NCBI GenBank assembly: GCA_965248255.1 | Contig: CBDFIW010000004.1 | Span: 1,488,001 to 1,552,000, forward strand | Source: JAKZVK01 sp965248255 | GTDB taxonomy: Bacteria > Acidobacteriota > Terriglobia > Bryobacterales > UBA6623 | Reading direction: 5' to 3' | Length of the DNA: 64,000 nucleotides | Part shown: in pieces, positions 8,584-18,117 of the stretch | Position numbering within the stretch: the first letter of the stretch is position 1 | Layout of the letters: each line of letters starts with the position of its first letter | The notes under the pieces: model-generated | What the model was told of the DNA's origin: nothing | Database searches by the model: none | Seen by the model: the letters and a program-made list of their open reading frames with translations, nothing else | Translations under genes and position numbers: made by a program

Positions 8584-9709
8584 TCAACTCCCGCTGCCAA
8601 TCCGCTCGAAGAAACGCCAAGTCTGCTTCGCCGACTCTTGCCAATCAAACCGGTTTGCCCGCCGCCGCCCCTTGTCGATCAACTCTTCCCGCAGCGACGG
8701 AGACAGCAGCAGCCGCTCCAACCCGGCGACGATCTCGTCGGTCGAACGCGGATCGACCAAGACCGCGGCGTCGCCGGCGATCTCGGGCAAGCTCGAAACG
8801 TTCGACGTCAGCACCGGCGTACCCGCGGCCATCGCCTGCGGCACGGGCAAGCCAAACCCCTCATAGAGCGACGGGTACACACACTGTCGCCCCGGCGGTG
8901 AGGTTCGGCAGATCCTCTTCGGGGACGTAGCCGAGGTAGCGCACGTTCTCGGGCGGCGACTCGATGCGTGCCACCGTCGCCTTGTCAGCCCAGCCAACCG
9001 GGCCGATCAGTACCAGTGGGAATTCTTTGCGCAGCGACGGTTTCAATCGCCCATAGGCGTCGAGCAGCGCATCGATGTTCTTGCGCGGCTCGATCGTCCC
9101 AACGTGGAGGATGTAGGGCTCATCGAGGCCGTACTTCGACCGTGTGGCGGCCACGGTTTGCGGGTCGGTGCGGAAGAAGCCATCGGGTAAGCCGGGGTAG
9201 ATCACTTCGACCTTCTCGGGCGGGAAGTCGAACAGCCGGATCAAGTCGTTGCGGGTGCTTTCGGTGATCGCAATGACACCGTCGGCGGGCCGGACGACCC
9301 GCTCGAAGTAGGTCTCCTCCATCGCGCGGTGCGAGGCCGGGTGGCTCTCGGGAATCGTCCATGTCGTCAGGTCGTGCAGCGTCGTGACGAGCTTCTTGTT
9401 GGTGGGCGGGTTGCGCACGTGGTTGGTGGCGTAGAAGAGGTCGGCGCCGGGCGTGAACCAGTTCAAGGAGGAGTGGCGGCCCTTGTTCATCAGATTGACA
9501 AAGAGCAGACGCGTGGTGGTCGAGTAGCGCCCGGCCATCGAGCCTTGGTGATAAAGAGGTCGTTTGGGGTCGAGCAAGTCGATTCCCCCGAACCAGTCAA
9601 GAAAGGGGTAGACGTGAACTCTGTGTCCGCCGGCCGGCCGCACGAGGTTGCGGGCGAAGTGGTAGAGGTAGGTCTTCATGCCCGCGCAAGCGATCAGCAG
9701 GGGGGGCAC
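8584..9709 (-). pseudogene. Group 1 (GT4-type) glycosyltransferase, frameshifted
   Basis: Two frames together make one retaining GT-B glycosyltransferase of about 375 residues. The first (9709-8861) carries the N-terminal Rossmann half, the linker and YILHVGTIEPRKN. It breaks off after NLTAGATV. The second frame (from about 8885 to 8584) resumes with VYPSLYEGFGLPVPQAMAAG, the nucleotide-sugar binding E-x7-E region, and the C-terminal helix. The break lies in an AC/GT dinucleotide run (8877-8884); restoring one GT unit gives a continuous, family-like TVCVYPSLYEGFG. It is either a recent slippage mutation or a sequencing error. Substrates are unknown; similar enzymes build exopolysaccharide or lipid-linked glycans. 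The start is GTG 9709. Confidence 0.8.
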
Positions 9710-9845
9710 AGTCGATACAAACGCGCACGTGAAGGGCTGATTCTAACAGCTAGGGACAGGCGTGCCTGCCTGTCCGCCGGCGCAGAACGCGTATTCCTGC
9801 AGTGGCGCGGAGCGGCTTGCAGCCGGCTGGAGGCTTGTGGCCAAG

Positions 9846-9863
9846 CCTAACGACTTCGTTAGG
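9846..9863. terminator. Hairpin downstream of the enolase-superfamily gene
   Basis: CCTAACGA and TCGTTAGG form an 8-bp inverted repeat with a 2-nt centre, 3 bp beyond the stop codon of the leftward gene at 9867. There is no U-run, so it is only terminator-like. Confidence 0.3.
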
Positions 9864-9866
9864 TCC

Positions 9867-11099
9867 TTAGCCCAGGCTCAACTCGTGTTCGCGGAGTCTG
9901 GCTTCCGAAACAGTGATACCCAAGCCGGGCGTGTCGGGCACTGTGACGGTGACGCCTTTCTGCTCGATGCCGTCGGCCATCATGCTCACCAGAAACTGCG
10001 GGCCGTTGAGTTCAGGAGGAAGTAGCAGGTCGAGCGTCGAGTAGAGATGAATCGCCGCCATGAAGCTGACTCCGGCGTCGGTGAGCCCGCTGCCCAGCAG
10101 GCCGAGGCCGTGGGCTTCGGAGACGACGGCGCTCTTGTAGCAATTCGTAACCCCGCCGCTCTTGGGAACCTTGAGAACGACCAGGTCCGCCGCATCCAAG
10201 CTGGCCATGCGGGCTACGTCGAACGAGGAGAAGCAGCCTTCGTCGATGGCCACCGGGTAGGGGCTCTTCTCGCGCGCGCGCCGCAAACCGAGCCAGTCCT
10301 CGCTGCGCACAGGCTGCTCGAAACAGCGAATATTCTTGAACTGCGGCAGGGCCGCCAAGAAGCGCTCGAGAGCGATGGGTTGATACGACTGGTTGGCGTC
10401 GAGCCAAATGATGGCGTCTGGACGGGCGTCACTGATGGCGCGCAGACGCAACAGGTCTTTGTCGGCGTCGCCGGAAACCTTCACCTTGAAACACCAACAG
10501 GCGGGCCATCGGCTGACCTCGTCGGCCATCGCTTCGGGCTCGTCGATGCTGACGGCGTAGCAGAGGTCGATCGTGTCGTGCAACTTGCCTCCCAGCAGGC
10601 GGTGAAGCGGCTGGCCGGTCACTTGGCCGGCCAGGTCAAGGAAGGCAATTTCAAGAGCGCTCTTGGCAAACGGAGCGCCGTTGCTCACCGCGGGACGGAT
10701 CTTCGCGTCCATCTCCTTCTTGAGCGAGTTCCACTCGAAAGGCGTGCGGTTGATGGCCAGGGGGGCGAGGTAGTAGCGCAGCGTGCCGACCACGGCTTCG
10801 GCGGTCTCGTAGCTCCAGTTGGGAACCGTCGTCGTCGCGCCCCAACCGACATGGCCATCGTCGGTCGTGACCTTCACAAACACGTACTTGGCGGGCGTGC
10901 CCTTACCCCCGACTTTCCCTACGCCGATATTAAAGGTAGTGCGGAACTCGATTCCGACAGGGATCACATCGACTTTCTTGATGCGGGAGCCCTTGGAGCC
11001 GGGGGCCTGTGCCGAATCCGCCGGGAGAGCGGCGAGGGCGAGCGGTGCGGCAGCCAGGGCTTGGGCGAACGTTCGCCGATGGGTTTTCATTTTCACCAT
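9867..11099 (-). CDS. Tat-exported mandelate racemase / muconate-lactonizing (enolase) superfamily protein
   Basis: A 410-residue protein. The N-terminus has a twin-arginine signal (KTHRRTF followed by an Ala/Leu stretch), so it should be exported folded. The enolase-superfamily capping domain is at about 40-160 and the TIM barrel follows. Visible catalytic features are the KxK lysines (about 205 and 207, in FKVKVSGD), metal ligands D234 (LDANQ), E261 (FEQP) and D286-E287 (IDEG), and a lysine near 310 (LKVPK). The KxK plus a later lysine is the MLE-like arrangement, fitting a racemase, epimerase or dehydratase of an acid-sugar or amino-acid derivative; the substrate is unknown. ATG 11099 has GAGG 6 nt upstream. 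It starts just past the stop of the RodZ-like gene and is probably co-transcribed with it. Confidence 0.85.
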   Translation of the reverse strand: MVKMKTHRRTFAQALAAAPLALAALPADSAQAPGSKGSRIKKVDVIPVGIEFRTTFNIGVGKVGGKGTPAKYVFVKVTTDDGHVGWGATTTVPNWSYETAEAVVGTLRYYLAPLAINRTPFEWNSLKKEMDAKIRPAVSNGAPFAKSALEIAFLDLAGQVTGQPLHRLLGGKLHDTIDLCYAVSIDEPEAMADEVSRWPACWCFKVKVSGDADKDLLRLRAISDARPDAIIWLDANQSYQPIALERFLAALPQFKNIRCFEQPVRSEDWLGLRRAREKSPYPVAIDEGCFSSFDVARMASLDAADLVVLKVPKSGGVTNCYKSAVVSEAHGLGLLGSGLTDAGVSFMAAIHLYSTLDLLLPPELNGPQFLVSMMADGIEQKGVTVTVPDTPGLGITVSEARLREHELSLG

Positions 11100-11121
11100 G
11101 TCCTCGTCCGGGATACTACGG

Positions 11122-12042
11122 CTAGTTGGAGGGATGGACACCGGCCAGCACGGGCTCGGCGGTGTCGCTTGCCGCCGGCGTCTCCGAGTCGGCGCGAACT
11201 GGAGTCGAGTCGCCGGTCGGCCTGGGCTTCTCAGGCGGCCGAATGATCTCCATACCCGTGGGTGTCAGCAAGACGCGCCGAACCTGCCCGCGCCCCCCGA
11301 AGGGGGAGAGGGGTTGGCCATTCAGTTTTGCCGCCACGGCGCTGGCGTTGCCAACCAGCAAGCGAACAGATGCGTCGGCCTCGATCACTCTCGAGTCTCC
11401 CGCCTGGAATGTTCTTTGAAACACCCGTTGTCCATCCGCCGACGCGCGTATCCAGACCGTGTCAGTCATCTCGAGCAACACCCGCACGGCTTTCGGCGGC
11501 GGAGGAGCGGTCGGGACGTTCGCCATTGTGGAGGCCGCTTCCAGCGGCAGAGGAGGCGCGCCGCCACTCGAGGCGAGCGTACCGCCCCGTCGGGGCAGCA
11601 AATCGGCCACCGACGAGAATCCACTCTCCCAATCCCACTTACTGAACATGACGCCGGCGGCGATCAATACCAGGACGAGCGTAAGAGCGACGGGCGGAGT
11701 GAACTGATAGCGTTGCGCATGCTCAACCATCCGCTCGGCGAAGCTTGCTCCCGCACCGTGGGCCGCGCCGACTCCGCCCTGCTCCAGGTCGATCAACTTG
11801 AGCTCGCCAGGCCGCGCAATCTTGTTGAACTCGGCGACAACCTGATCTTCATCGAGTCCGACGTAGCGCGCGTATTGCCGGACAAACGCCACGTTGAAGA
11901 CACCACCCGGCAGCTTGTCGAACTCTTCGTTCTCGATCGCGGAGAGCAGACGCACGTTGACACAGGTTCGCGCGGCGATGTCCTCAAGCTTGATGCCCCG
12001 CGCCTCGCGTTCCGACTGTAGCCGTTCACCCAATCGACTCAT
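11122..12042 (-). CDS. RodZ-like membrane protein with N-terminal helix-turn-helix
   Basis: A 306-residue protein. Residues 1-70 form an XRE-like HTH_25 domain (GERLQSEREARGIKLEDIAARTCVN...), here usually a protein-interaction rather than a DNA-binding module. A single transmembrane helix is at about 115-135 (PPVALTLVLVLIAAGVMF). A Pro/Ala-rich linker leads to a C-terminal DUF4115 beta domain (VLLEMTDTVWIRASADG...). This is the layout of RodZ, which links MreB to the cell-elongation machinery. The start ATG 12042 matches the family's first residues; ATG 12060 is possible. No mreB is in the window, so the cell-shape role is from the family. Confidence 0.82.
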   Translation of the reverse strand: MSRLGERLQSEREARGIKLEDIAARTCVNVRLLSAIENEEFDKLPGGVFNVAFVRQYARYVGLDEDQVVAEFNKIARPGELKLIDLEQGGVGAAHGAGASFAERMVEHAQRYQFTPPVALTLVLVLIAAGVMFSKWDWESGFSSVADLLPRRGGTLASSGGAPPLPLEAASTMANVPTAPPPPKAVRVLLEMTDTVWIRASADGQRVFQRTFQAGDSRVIEADASVRLLVGNASAVAAKLNGQPLSPFGGRGQVRRVLLTPTGMEIIRPPEKPRPTGDSTPVRADSETPAASDTAEPVLAGVHPSN

Positions 12043-12058
12043 AAGGCCAAGCCACTGC

Positions 12059-12064
12059 ATTATA
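12059..12064 (-). promoter_or_regulatory. Possible -10 element of the RodZ-like gene
   Basis: On the minus strand TATAAT lies 16-17 nt before ATG 12042, which would give a very short leader. No clear -35 is present. The surrounding A/T-rich patch (12055-12080) also contains a plus-strand TATAAT at 12069-12074 pointing at the aminotransferase gene. Confidence 0.35.
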
Positions 12065-12240
12065 AGGATATAATAATCTCGTAGATCCCGCAAGGCAGCC
12101 CGGTAACGGGTCAGTTTCAGGATCTCGGCATCCTTGATATGCGGATCTGAGAATGGCTGAAGCCGAGCAGGAAGGCCGCTGCAAGCGGCCTGAAGCGGAG
12201 GGAGCGGCACGCGTAATCGGCAGCCCACCAGGCCAAACGA

Positions 12241-13413
12241 ATGAGAATCTCCAGCCGTATGGAAGGTGTCCGAGGGGAGGGCGCCTTCGACGTCCTTGTC
12301 AAAGCCCGGGCCCTCGAAGCCCAAGGCCGCTCGATCATCCATATGGAGATCGGCGAGCCCGACTTCCCCACCGCTCGCCACATCGTCGAAGCCGGCAAAC
12401 GCGCGCTCAACGAGGGTTGGACCAAGTACGGCCCAACGCAGGGCGACCCTGAGCTGCGGGAAGTCATCGCCAAGGGCATGTCTGCCACGCGCGGCATTCC
12501 GGTCGACCCCGCCCGGGTCGTCGTCACGCCCGGCGCCAAGCCGATCCTGTTCTTTCCACTGCTGGCGCTGCTCGAGCCCGGCGACGAAGTGCTCTATCAG
12601 AATCCGTCGTTCCCGATCTACGAATCGGTCATCCGCTACTGCGGTGCGACGCCGGTTCCGTTGCCCCTGGTCGAGAGCCGTGGGTTTTCGCTCGACCTCG
12701 ACACACTTCAGGACAAGCTTTCGCCAAAGACCAAACTGCTGCTGCTGAACTCGCCCCAGAACCCGACAGGGGGCTTAATCCCCGAAGAGGACATTCGTGC
12801 TATCGCCGACATGGTTCGCGACCGCGACATGCTCGTCCTCTCCGATGAGGTCTACAGCAGGATCTATTTTGACGAAAAGCCGTTCTCGATCGCCTCGGTC
12901 GAGGGCATGGCTGAGAAGACGATCATCCTTGACGGGTTTTCCAAGACCTATTCCATGACCGGCTGGCGCATGGGCTACGGCGTCATGCCCGGCAAGGAGC
13001 TTGTCGATGCCGTGTGCCTGCTGATGGTCAACTGCGTCTCGCACACGGCGAGTTTTTCACAACGGGCGGGCATCGAAGCCCTGACCGGCCCGCAGGACAG
13101 CGTCACCGCCATGGTGGCCGAGTTCAAACGCCGGCGCGACGTAATCGTCGAGGGGTTCAACCGCATCCCCGGCATGAGCTGCGTCACTCCCGGCGGCGCC
13201 TTCTACGCCTTTCCGAACGTGACCAAGACCGGCGTCCCCTCCGACGAACTCGCCGACCGCATTCTCAACGAAGCCGGCGTTGCCTGCCTGACCGGTACCA
13301 GCTTCGGCGCGTACGGCGAGGGTTACCTGCGCTTCAGCTACGCCACTGCCCTCGATGAGATCAAAGAAGCCCTCCACCGCGTCGAAGATCTCCTGAAGAA
13401 AATCCCCGGCTAG
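12241..13413 (+). CDS. Class I/II PLP-dependent aminotransferase (AspC-like)
   Basis: A 390-residue fold-type I aminotransferase of the aspartate/aromatic/alanine group. Landmarks are the substrate-side EIGEPDFPT (36-44), the glycine-rich TPGAKPILF, the N-P-T-G-G motif (SPQNPTGG, 171-178), the PLP-ring Asp/Tyr region SDEVYSRI (201-208), and the Schiff-base lysine K235 in FSKTYSMTGWRMGY. The length matches the family. The amino donor and acceptor cannot be told from sequence. It stands alone, divergent from the RodZ-like gene with about 200 bp between them. Confidence 0.9.
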   Translation: MRISSRMEGVRGEGAFDVLVKARALEAQGRSIIHMEIGEPDFPTARHIVEAGKRALNEGWTKYGPTQGDPELREVIAKGMSATRGIPVDPARVVVTPGAKPILFFPLLALLEPGDEVLYQNPSFPIYESVIRYCGATPVPLPLVESRGFSLDLDTLQDKLSPKTKLLLLNSPQNPTGGLIPEEDIRAIADMVRDRDMLVLSDEVYSRIYFDEKPFSIASVEGMAEKTIILDGFSKTYSMTGWRMGYGVMPGKELVDAVCLLMVNCVSHTASFSQRAGIEALTGPQDSVTAMVAEFKRRRDVIVEGFNRIPGMSCVTPGGAFYAFPNVTKTGVPSDELADRILNEAGVACLTGTSFGAYGEGYLRFSYATALDEIKEALHRVEDLLKKIPG

Positions 13414-13516
13414 CCCTCTGCGGCGGCACCCCAGTTTTGGCAAGGGTTTTACGACGCAGGTACTGACGGTCGCGGTCCCGCAGGTAGACGCGACAGCTAA
13501 AGTAACAGGAGAACTC

Positions 13517-15028
13517 ATGACGCCTGGATGGAAACTGTTCTGTGCGAAGGTCACGACGGCCCTGTTGTTTCTCCGATTGGCACTCGCCCTGGCGGCCGCT
13601 GAAGTTGAACCGAAGGCCTACGAACACGTCTTCGTTCCGATGGGTGAGCGGCAGCTGTTCCTCGACGACTTCCTGTTGGGCGCCGTCTATCGCGTCGAAC
13701 GGCGCATCCACCAACCGGTCAAGTACGAGGGGAACTTGGTCCTGCGTGGCGACCGCCGGTGGGAGGGCTCATCGATTCAGACGCGCAGCGCTCCTTGCTG
13801 GGACCCCGAAGAGCAAGTCTGGAAGCTGTGGTACTTCGGGGCCGGACACCGCACCGGCTTCGCGCGTTCGAGGGACGGCGTCCATTGGGAGAAGCCTGTT
13901 CTCGGTAAGCGGGAGTTCGAGGGTTCGCGCGAGAACAACATGGTTGTCATCCGGGGCGACCCCGGGGGCTTCATCGAGCACGTCGTGATCGATCCCGATG
14001 CGCCGCCGCCGCGCCGATACAAGGGTCTGCAGGGTTATAGCGGCCGCAAGCCGCTGGTCTCAGCCGACGGCTACGAGTTCGAGCTTCTCGACGTACCCAC
14101 GATCCCCAGCCAGGACGAATCGCACCTGAACTACGACGAGGTGAAAAAGCGATTCATCCTGACGGTGAAGCAACGCGGCCCATTCGGAAGGTCGGTCTAT
14201 CTCTCGCTGAGCCGGGACTTCGAGCAGTGGACTCGGCCTGAGCTGATCTTCCACGCCGACGCGCTCGACCAGGAACTGGGCCGCCTGCGGATTCGCGAAC
14301 ACCTCGCCAATCCACGGCTTTACACGCCGCACTTCAACGCACCGGAGGAGTACAACACTGAGGTCTACAACATGCCGGTCTTTCCCTACGAGGGGATCTA
14401 CATCGGCATGCCGAATTTCTTCGCGTCCAGCGGCCGCACCCCCCCGCCACACAACAACCAAGACGGGGTGAACTCGGTCAAGCTTTCCACGAGCCGCGAC
14501 CTACGCCGGTGGACGAAGGTCGGCACCCGGGAGTCGTTCATTCCCGTGTCGGAGGTCGGTGAGGGGCGGATCGACACGGTGCAGATTCTCGCCGCTTCGC
14601 GCCCCATCGTTCGCGGCGATGAGTTGTGGTTTTACTACACGGGCATCAACCGGCGCTATAGTCCCGATGGGAGGTCGGAAGGCGGCATCCACTTGGCAAA
14701 GCTGCGGCGGGACGGCTTTGCGTCCTTTTATGCCGGGGAGCAGGGCGGGTTCGTCGAGACTCGGGCGATTCGGTTCGATGGCACGCGGCTGTTTGTCAAC
14801 GCCGATGCCACAGGCGGTGAGCTCAGGGCTGAGGTCGTTAACGCCCGCGGCCGCGAGGTCCTGGCAACGTGGGGTCGCGATGACACGGCAACCATGGAAG
14901 GCGACCACTTACGGGCAGAGTTGACCTGGCAGGGCCACCAGGGTGTTGAGGCTCTACGCGGCAAGACAGTGCGTTTTCGATTTCACCTCAGCAACGCCCA
15001 CCTGTATTCCTTCTGGTTGGAGCCGTAG
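13517..15028 (+). CDS. Exported beta-propeller protein resembling family 43/32 glycoside hydrolases
   Basis: A 503-residue protein with a Sec signal peptide (hydrophobic residues about 9-27). Repeated blade-like segments such as WKLWYFGAGHRTGFARSRDG and LSLSRDFEQWTRPELI, each pairing an aromatic pair with S-x-D-x-x-x-W, are typical of five-bladed propeller sugar hydrolases. Similar proteins are common in Planctomycetes and Solibacter-like genomes, usually annotated only as hypothetical. I cannot assign the three catalytic acids, so the enzyme class is open. The C-terminal 100 residues look like a beta-sandwich. ATG 13517 has AGGAG 8 nt upstream. Confidence 0.7.
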   Translation: MTPGWKLFCAKVTTALLFLRLALALAAAEVEPKAYEHVFVPMGERQLFLDDFLLGAVYRVERRIHQPVKYEGNLVLRGDRRWEGSSIQTRSAPCWDPEEQVWKLWYFGAGHRTGFARSRDGVHWEKPVLGKREFEGSRENNMVVIRGDPGGFIEHVVIDPDAPPPRRYKGLQGYSGRKPLVSADGYEFELLDVPTIPSQDESHLNYDEVKKRFILTVKQRGPFGRSVYLSLSRDFEQWTRPELIFHADALDQELGRLRIREHLANPRLYTPHFNAPEEYNTEVYNMPVFPYEGIYIGMPNFFASSGRTPPPHNNQDGVNSVKLSTSRDLRRWTKVGTRESFIPVSEVGEGRIDTVQILAASRPIVRGDELWFYYTGINRRYSPDGRSEGGIHLAKLRRDGFASFYAGEQGGFVETRAIRFDGTRLFVNADATGGELRAEVVNARGREVLATWGRDDTATMEGDHLRAELTWQGHQGVEALRGKTVRFRFHLSNAHLYSFWLEP

Positions 15029-15086
15029 GCCGGGTGGTCCGAGGTCGACTGGGTTGTCGGCGGTGCTCGGCGGGCCACGGCCCGAT

Positions 15087-16355
15087 TCACAGCCGTACCA
15101 CGGCGTGGCGCCTCGCCAGATACCAAACCGCCACCAGAACAAGCAGGCCCCCATTGACCGCGACCACAAGGGGTGCGCCCGTGCGGCTCGCGATGCTGCC
15201 CGCCAGGAGATTGCCGAGCGGCATCGCGCCGCGAAACGCCGTGTTGTAGACACTCATGATGCGGCCGCGCATCTCCTCTTTGGCCTGCAGTTGGACAAGC
15301 GAGTTGACCAAGGCGAACACGCCAAGAATGGCCCAGCCCGAGAGCAGCAGAAAAACGCAGGCTAGCCACAGTTTTTGGCTCAGTGCGAATCCGACCAACG
15401 TTCCGCCAAGCAGGATCTGCATGAAGAGCGAGCGGCGTCCTTTGTTCGGCGTATTGCCCTGCCAGGCAATGTAGAGGGCCCCGACCACAGCGCCCGTTCC
15501 CCAGAACGCCATCATCATCGAGTAGCCCTGCGGGTCCAGGTGGAAGACGTCACGCGCGAAGGCGGGTAGCTGCGTCACCAGCGGTGTTCCGAGAAAGGCG
15601 GTGATGGGCGCCAGAACGACGAGCGTCAGAATCACCGGGTGGCGGTGGACGTGTCGCAGGCCCTCGGCAAGGCTATGGAGAACGTGTACGTCGGTCTTCT
15701 GCGGAACGAAGCTGACGTGGATGATGTAGAGCGAGGTGATCACCGCGAGGAATGACGCGCCGTTGATCGCAAAGCAGGCCGTCGCCCCCAGCGCTGTGAA
15801 GGCGACACCGCCGATCATGGCGCCGACGACACGCGCCAAGGTGAACTGAATCGACAACAGCGCGATGGCGTTCGGCAGGTCCTTCTTCTCGACCAGAGAC
15901 GGGATCAGCGCCTGGTAAGCGGGTCCCCCGAACGCCTGTCCCAGGCCGTTCACGCAGGCTGCCGCCAGGATGTGCCAAACCTCGATCAGGTCAAGGCCCA
16001 CCAGCAGCGCCAGCGCAAAGGCGCTGGACATCTGCACGTACTGTGACCCGAGCAGCAGCTTGCGGCGGTCCATGCGGTCGGCCAGGACGCCACCGAACAG
16101 CGAGAGCAGCAGGATCGGCGCCCCGTTCAAAAAGGCCGTGAGTCCCAGGTAAAACTCGCTTCGTGTGATGTCGTAGACCAGCCAGCTCTGCGCGACCTCT
16201 TGGACGAAGAACCCGGTCGTCGAGGTAAACGCTCCGAACCACATCCATCGGAAGTTGGGGTAGTGGAAAGCCTGGAACGTGGTTTTGAGGACGCCGGCCT
16301 TCTCTGCGGACGCCTGGTGAACCTCGGCGGCGTCTTTCGGAGAGAGGGTCGTCAT
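15087..16355 (-). CDS. MFS transporter (EntS-like / MFS_3 type)
   Basis: A 422-residue permease with twelve predicted membrane helices. The hallmark between helices 2 and 3 is GGVLADRMDRRKLL (residues about 88-101), the G-x-x-x-D-R-x-x-R-R motif of the major facilitator superfamily. The second half repeats it in degenerate form. Within the superfamily it resembles the enterobactin-exporter-like set, so export of a small molecule is the likeliest direction. No siderophore or resistance genes are adjacent. It converges on the propeller gene, with 58 bp between stops. Confidence 0.85.
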   Translation of the reverse strand: MTTLSPKDAAEVHQASAEKAGVLKTTFQAFHYPNFRWMWFGAFTSTTGFFVQEVAQSWLVYDITRSEFYLGLTAFLNGAPILLLSLFGGVLADRMDRRKLLLGSQYVQMSSAFALALLVGLDLIEVWHILAAACVNGLGQAFGGPAYQALIPSLVEKKDLPNAIALLSIQFTLARVVGAMIGGVAFTALGATACFAINGASFLAVITSLYIIHVSFVPQKTDVHVLHSLAEGLRHVHRHPVILTLVVLAPITAFLGTPLVTQLPAFARDVFHLDPQGYSMMMAFWGTGAVVGALYIAWQGNTPNKGRRSLFMQILLGGTLVGFALSQKLWLACVFLLLSGWAILGVFALVNSLVQLQAKEEMRGRIMSVYNTAFRGAMPLGNLLAGSIASRTGAPLVVAVNGGLLVLVAVWYLARRHAVVRL

Positions 16356-16529
16356 CCCGAGGGATCGTTCACGAGGGGAGGGAAGGCGGCCTGCCGGAAC
16401 CGCGGACCCTAATCATCCCATAGAGACGGAGAGGCGGGGAAGAGAAAGCGCGCACGACCGAGCTCTATCAGCATCGGGCGCGTCCGATCCCCGGACACGT
16501 GAGTCCCGTTCGACCTCAGCTTGCAGGGA

Positions 16530-16535
16530 TATAAT
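16530..16535 (+). promoter_or_regulatory. -10 box (TATAAT) upstream of the POT transporter
   Basis: A perfect TATAAT lies 32 nt before ATG 16568. The -35 is weak (TTCGAC at 16509-16514, spacer 15). Confidence 0.45.
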
Positions 16536-16567
16536 CGGTAACTCGGAGTCTCTTAGAAAGGGTACTC

Positions 16568-18064
16568 ATGTCACAACCCTTAGCCGCCGACCACACCGGC
16601 TTCGCCGGCCACCCGCGCGGGCTGACAACGCTCTTTTTCACCGAGATGTGGGAGCGGTTCAGCTACTACGGCATGCGGGCGCTGCTGGTGCTCTTCATGA
16701 CGGCCCCGATCGCCGGCATCAACCCCGGACTCGGCTTTGACGTGGGTCAATCGACAGCGATCTATGGCCTCTATACATCGATGGTCTATCTCTTATCGCT
16801 GCCCGGCGGCTGGGTTGCCGACCGGATCTGGGGACAGAGGCGCGCGGTCTTTGTGGGCGGCTGCATCATCGCCGCCGGCCATTTCTCGATGGCGGTTCCG
16901 ACTCTCGCCACCTTCTATATGGGGCTGACCCTGATTGCCCTCGGCACCGGGCTTCTGAAGCCCAACGTGAGCACCATGGTGGCGGACCTCTACCCCGAGG
17001 GCGGTGCGCGGCGTGACGCCGGATTCTCCATTTTCTACATGGGCATCAATCTGGGGGCGTTCCTCGGGACGATCCTGTGCGGATTCATCGGCGAAGGCTA
17101 CAACTTCCATTGGGGTTTCTCGTTGGCCGGCATCGGGATGGTGCTGGGACTTGTCCAGTACAAGCTGGGCGCGGCTCGACTCGGCGAAGCCGGTGGGCTC
17201 AGGACCAACGATCCGCCGGGGGTCCTGAGGGGGAGGAGCCGAAAATTCTTCGCCGGAGCGGCCGGCGCCGCGGCAGCGGTGACCGTGTTCGCGTTCCTAG
17301 CCGCCTCAGGAGCGATCGCGGTCACCATGCAGCAAGTCGCGGCCTGGCTGGGCTCGGGAATCTTGGTTCTCAGTGCCCTGTTCTTCTTGTATCTGTTTGT
17401 GGCGGGCGGCTTGTCGGCAAACGAAAAGAAGCGTCTTTGGGTGATCGTCTGGCTCTATCTGTTGGCGGCCATGTTTTGGTCGGGGTTCGAGCAAGCCGGG
17501 TCTTCGATGAACCTGTTCGCACGCGACCTGACCGACCGAGTCGTGTTCGACTGGGAGATGCCGGCCAGTTGGCTGCAAAACGTCAACCCTATTCTCATCG
17601 TGATCTTCGCGCCTGTGTTTGGATGGCTATGGACTTGGCTCTCTAGACGCAGCGCGAACCCTTCGACGCCCGTCAAGTTCGCGCTCGGTTTATTCGGGTT
17701 GGCAGCCGGCTTCTTCGTACTGTCGTGGGGGGCGGCGAACGCCGGTGAAGACAGCCGCGTCTCGATGTCCTGGCTAGTCGTTACCTATTTCTTGCACACG
17801 GCGGGCGAGCTTTGCCTTTCACCCGTGGGGTTGTCTTCGATGACCAAGCTGGCGCCCAAGGGCAGGGTCGGGCAGATGATGGGGGTGTGGTTCATTGCGG
17901 CGGCTTTGGGGAATCTCATCGCGGGCCTCGTCGCGGGCCGGCTTGAGGAACTCGTGCCCAGCGCCCTGTTCTGGAATGTCGCGTGGATTGTTGCCGTCGC
18001 CGGACTGGTGGCCTTGCTCGTGAGTCCTGGCATCCGTCGGCTGATAGGCGACCAAGATGCCTGA
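16568..18064 (+). CDS. Proton-dependent oligopeptide transporter (POT/PTR family)
   Basis: A 498-residue permease. The first helix carries EMWERFSYYGMRALL (residues about 22-36), the E-x-x-E-R-F/Y signature used for proton coupling in POT transporters. The second PTR2 signature is near FYMGINLGAFLG (about 154-165). It has 13-14 hydrophobic segments, including the two extra central helices seen in bacterial POTs. Uptake of di- and tripeptides with protons is expected. An AGAAAGG Shine-Dalgarno supports ATG 16568. Confidence 0.92.
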   Translation: MSQPLAADHTGFAGHPRGLTTLFFTEMWERFSYYGMRALLVLFMTAPIAGINPGLGFDVGQSTAIYGLYTSMVYLLSLPGGWVADRIWGQRRAVFVGGCIIAAGHFSMAVPTLATFYMGLTLIALGTGLLKPNVSTMVADLYPEGGARRDAGFSIFYMGINLGAFLGTILCGFIGEGYNFHWGFSLAGIGMVLGLVQYKLGAARLGEAGGLRTNDPPGVLRGRSRKFFAGAAGAAAAVTVFAFLAASGAIAVTMQQVAAWLGSGILVLSALFFLYLFVAGGLSANEKKRLWVIVWLYLLAAMFWSGFEQAGSSMNLFARDLTDRVVFDWEMPASWLQNVNPILIVIFAPVFGWLWTWLSRRSANPSTPVKFALGLFGLAAGFFVLSWGAANAGEDSRVSMSWLVVTYFLHTAGELCLSPVGLSSMTKLAPKGRVGQMMGVWFIAAALGNLIAGLVAGRLEELVPSALFWNVAWIVAVAGLVALLVSPGIRRLIGDQDA

Positions 18065-18117
18065 CCATCTCAAAGCCGCCGACGGCACGATCGTGCTCGA
18101 TGCTGCGGTGTCGGAAC

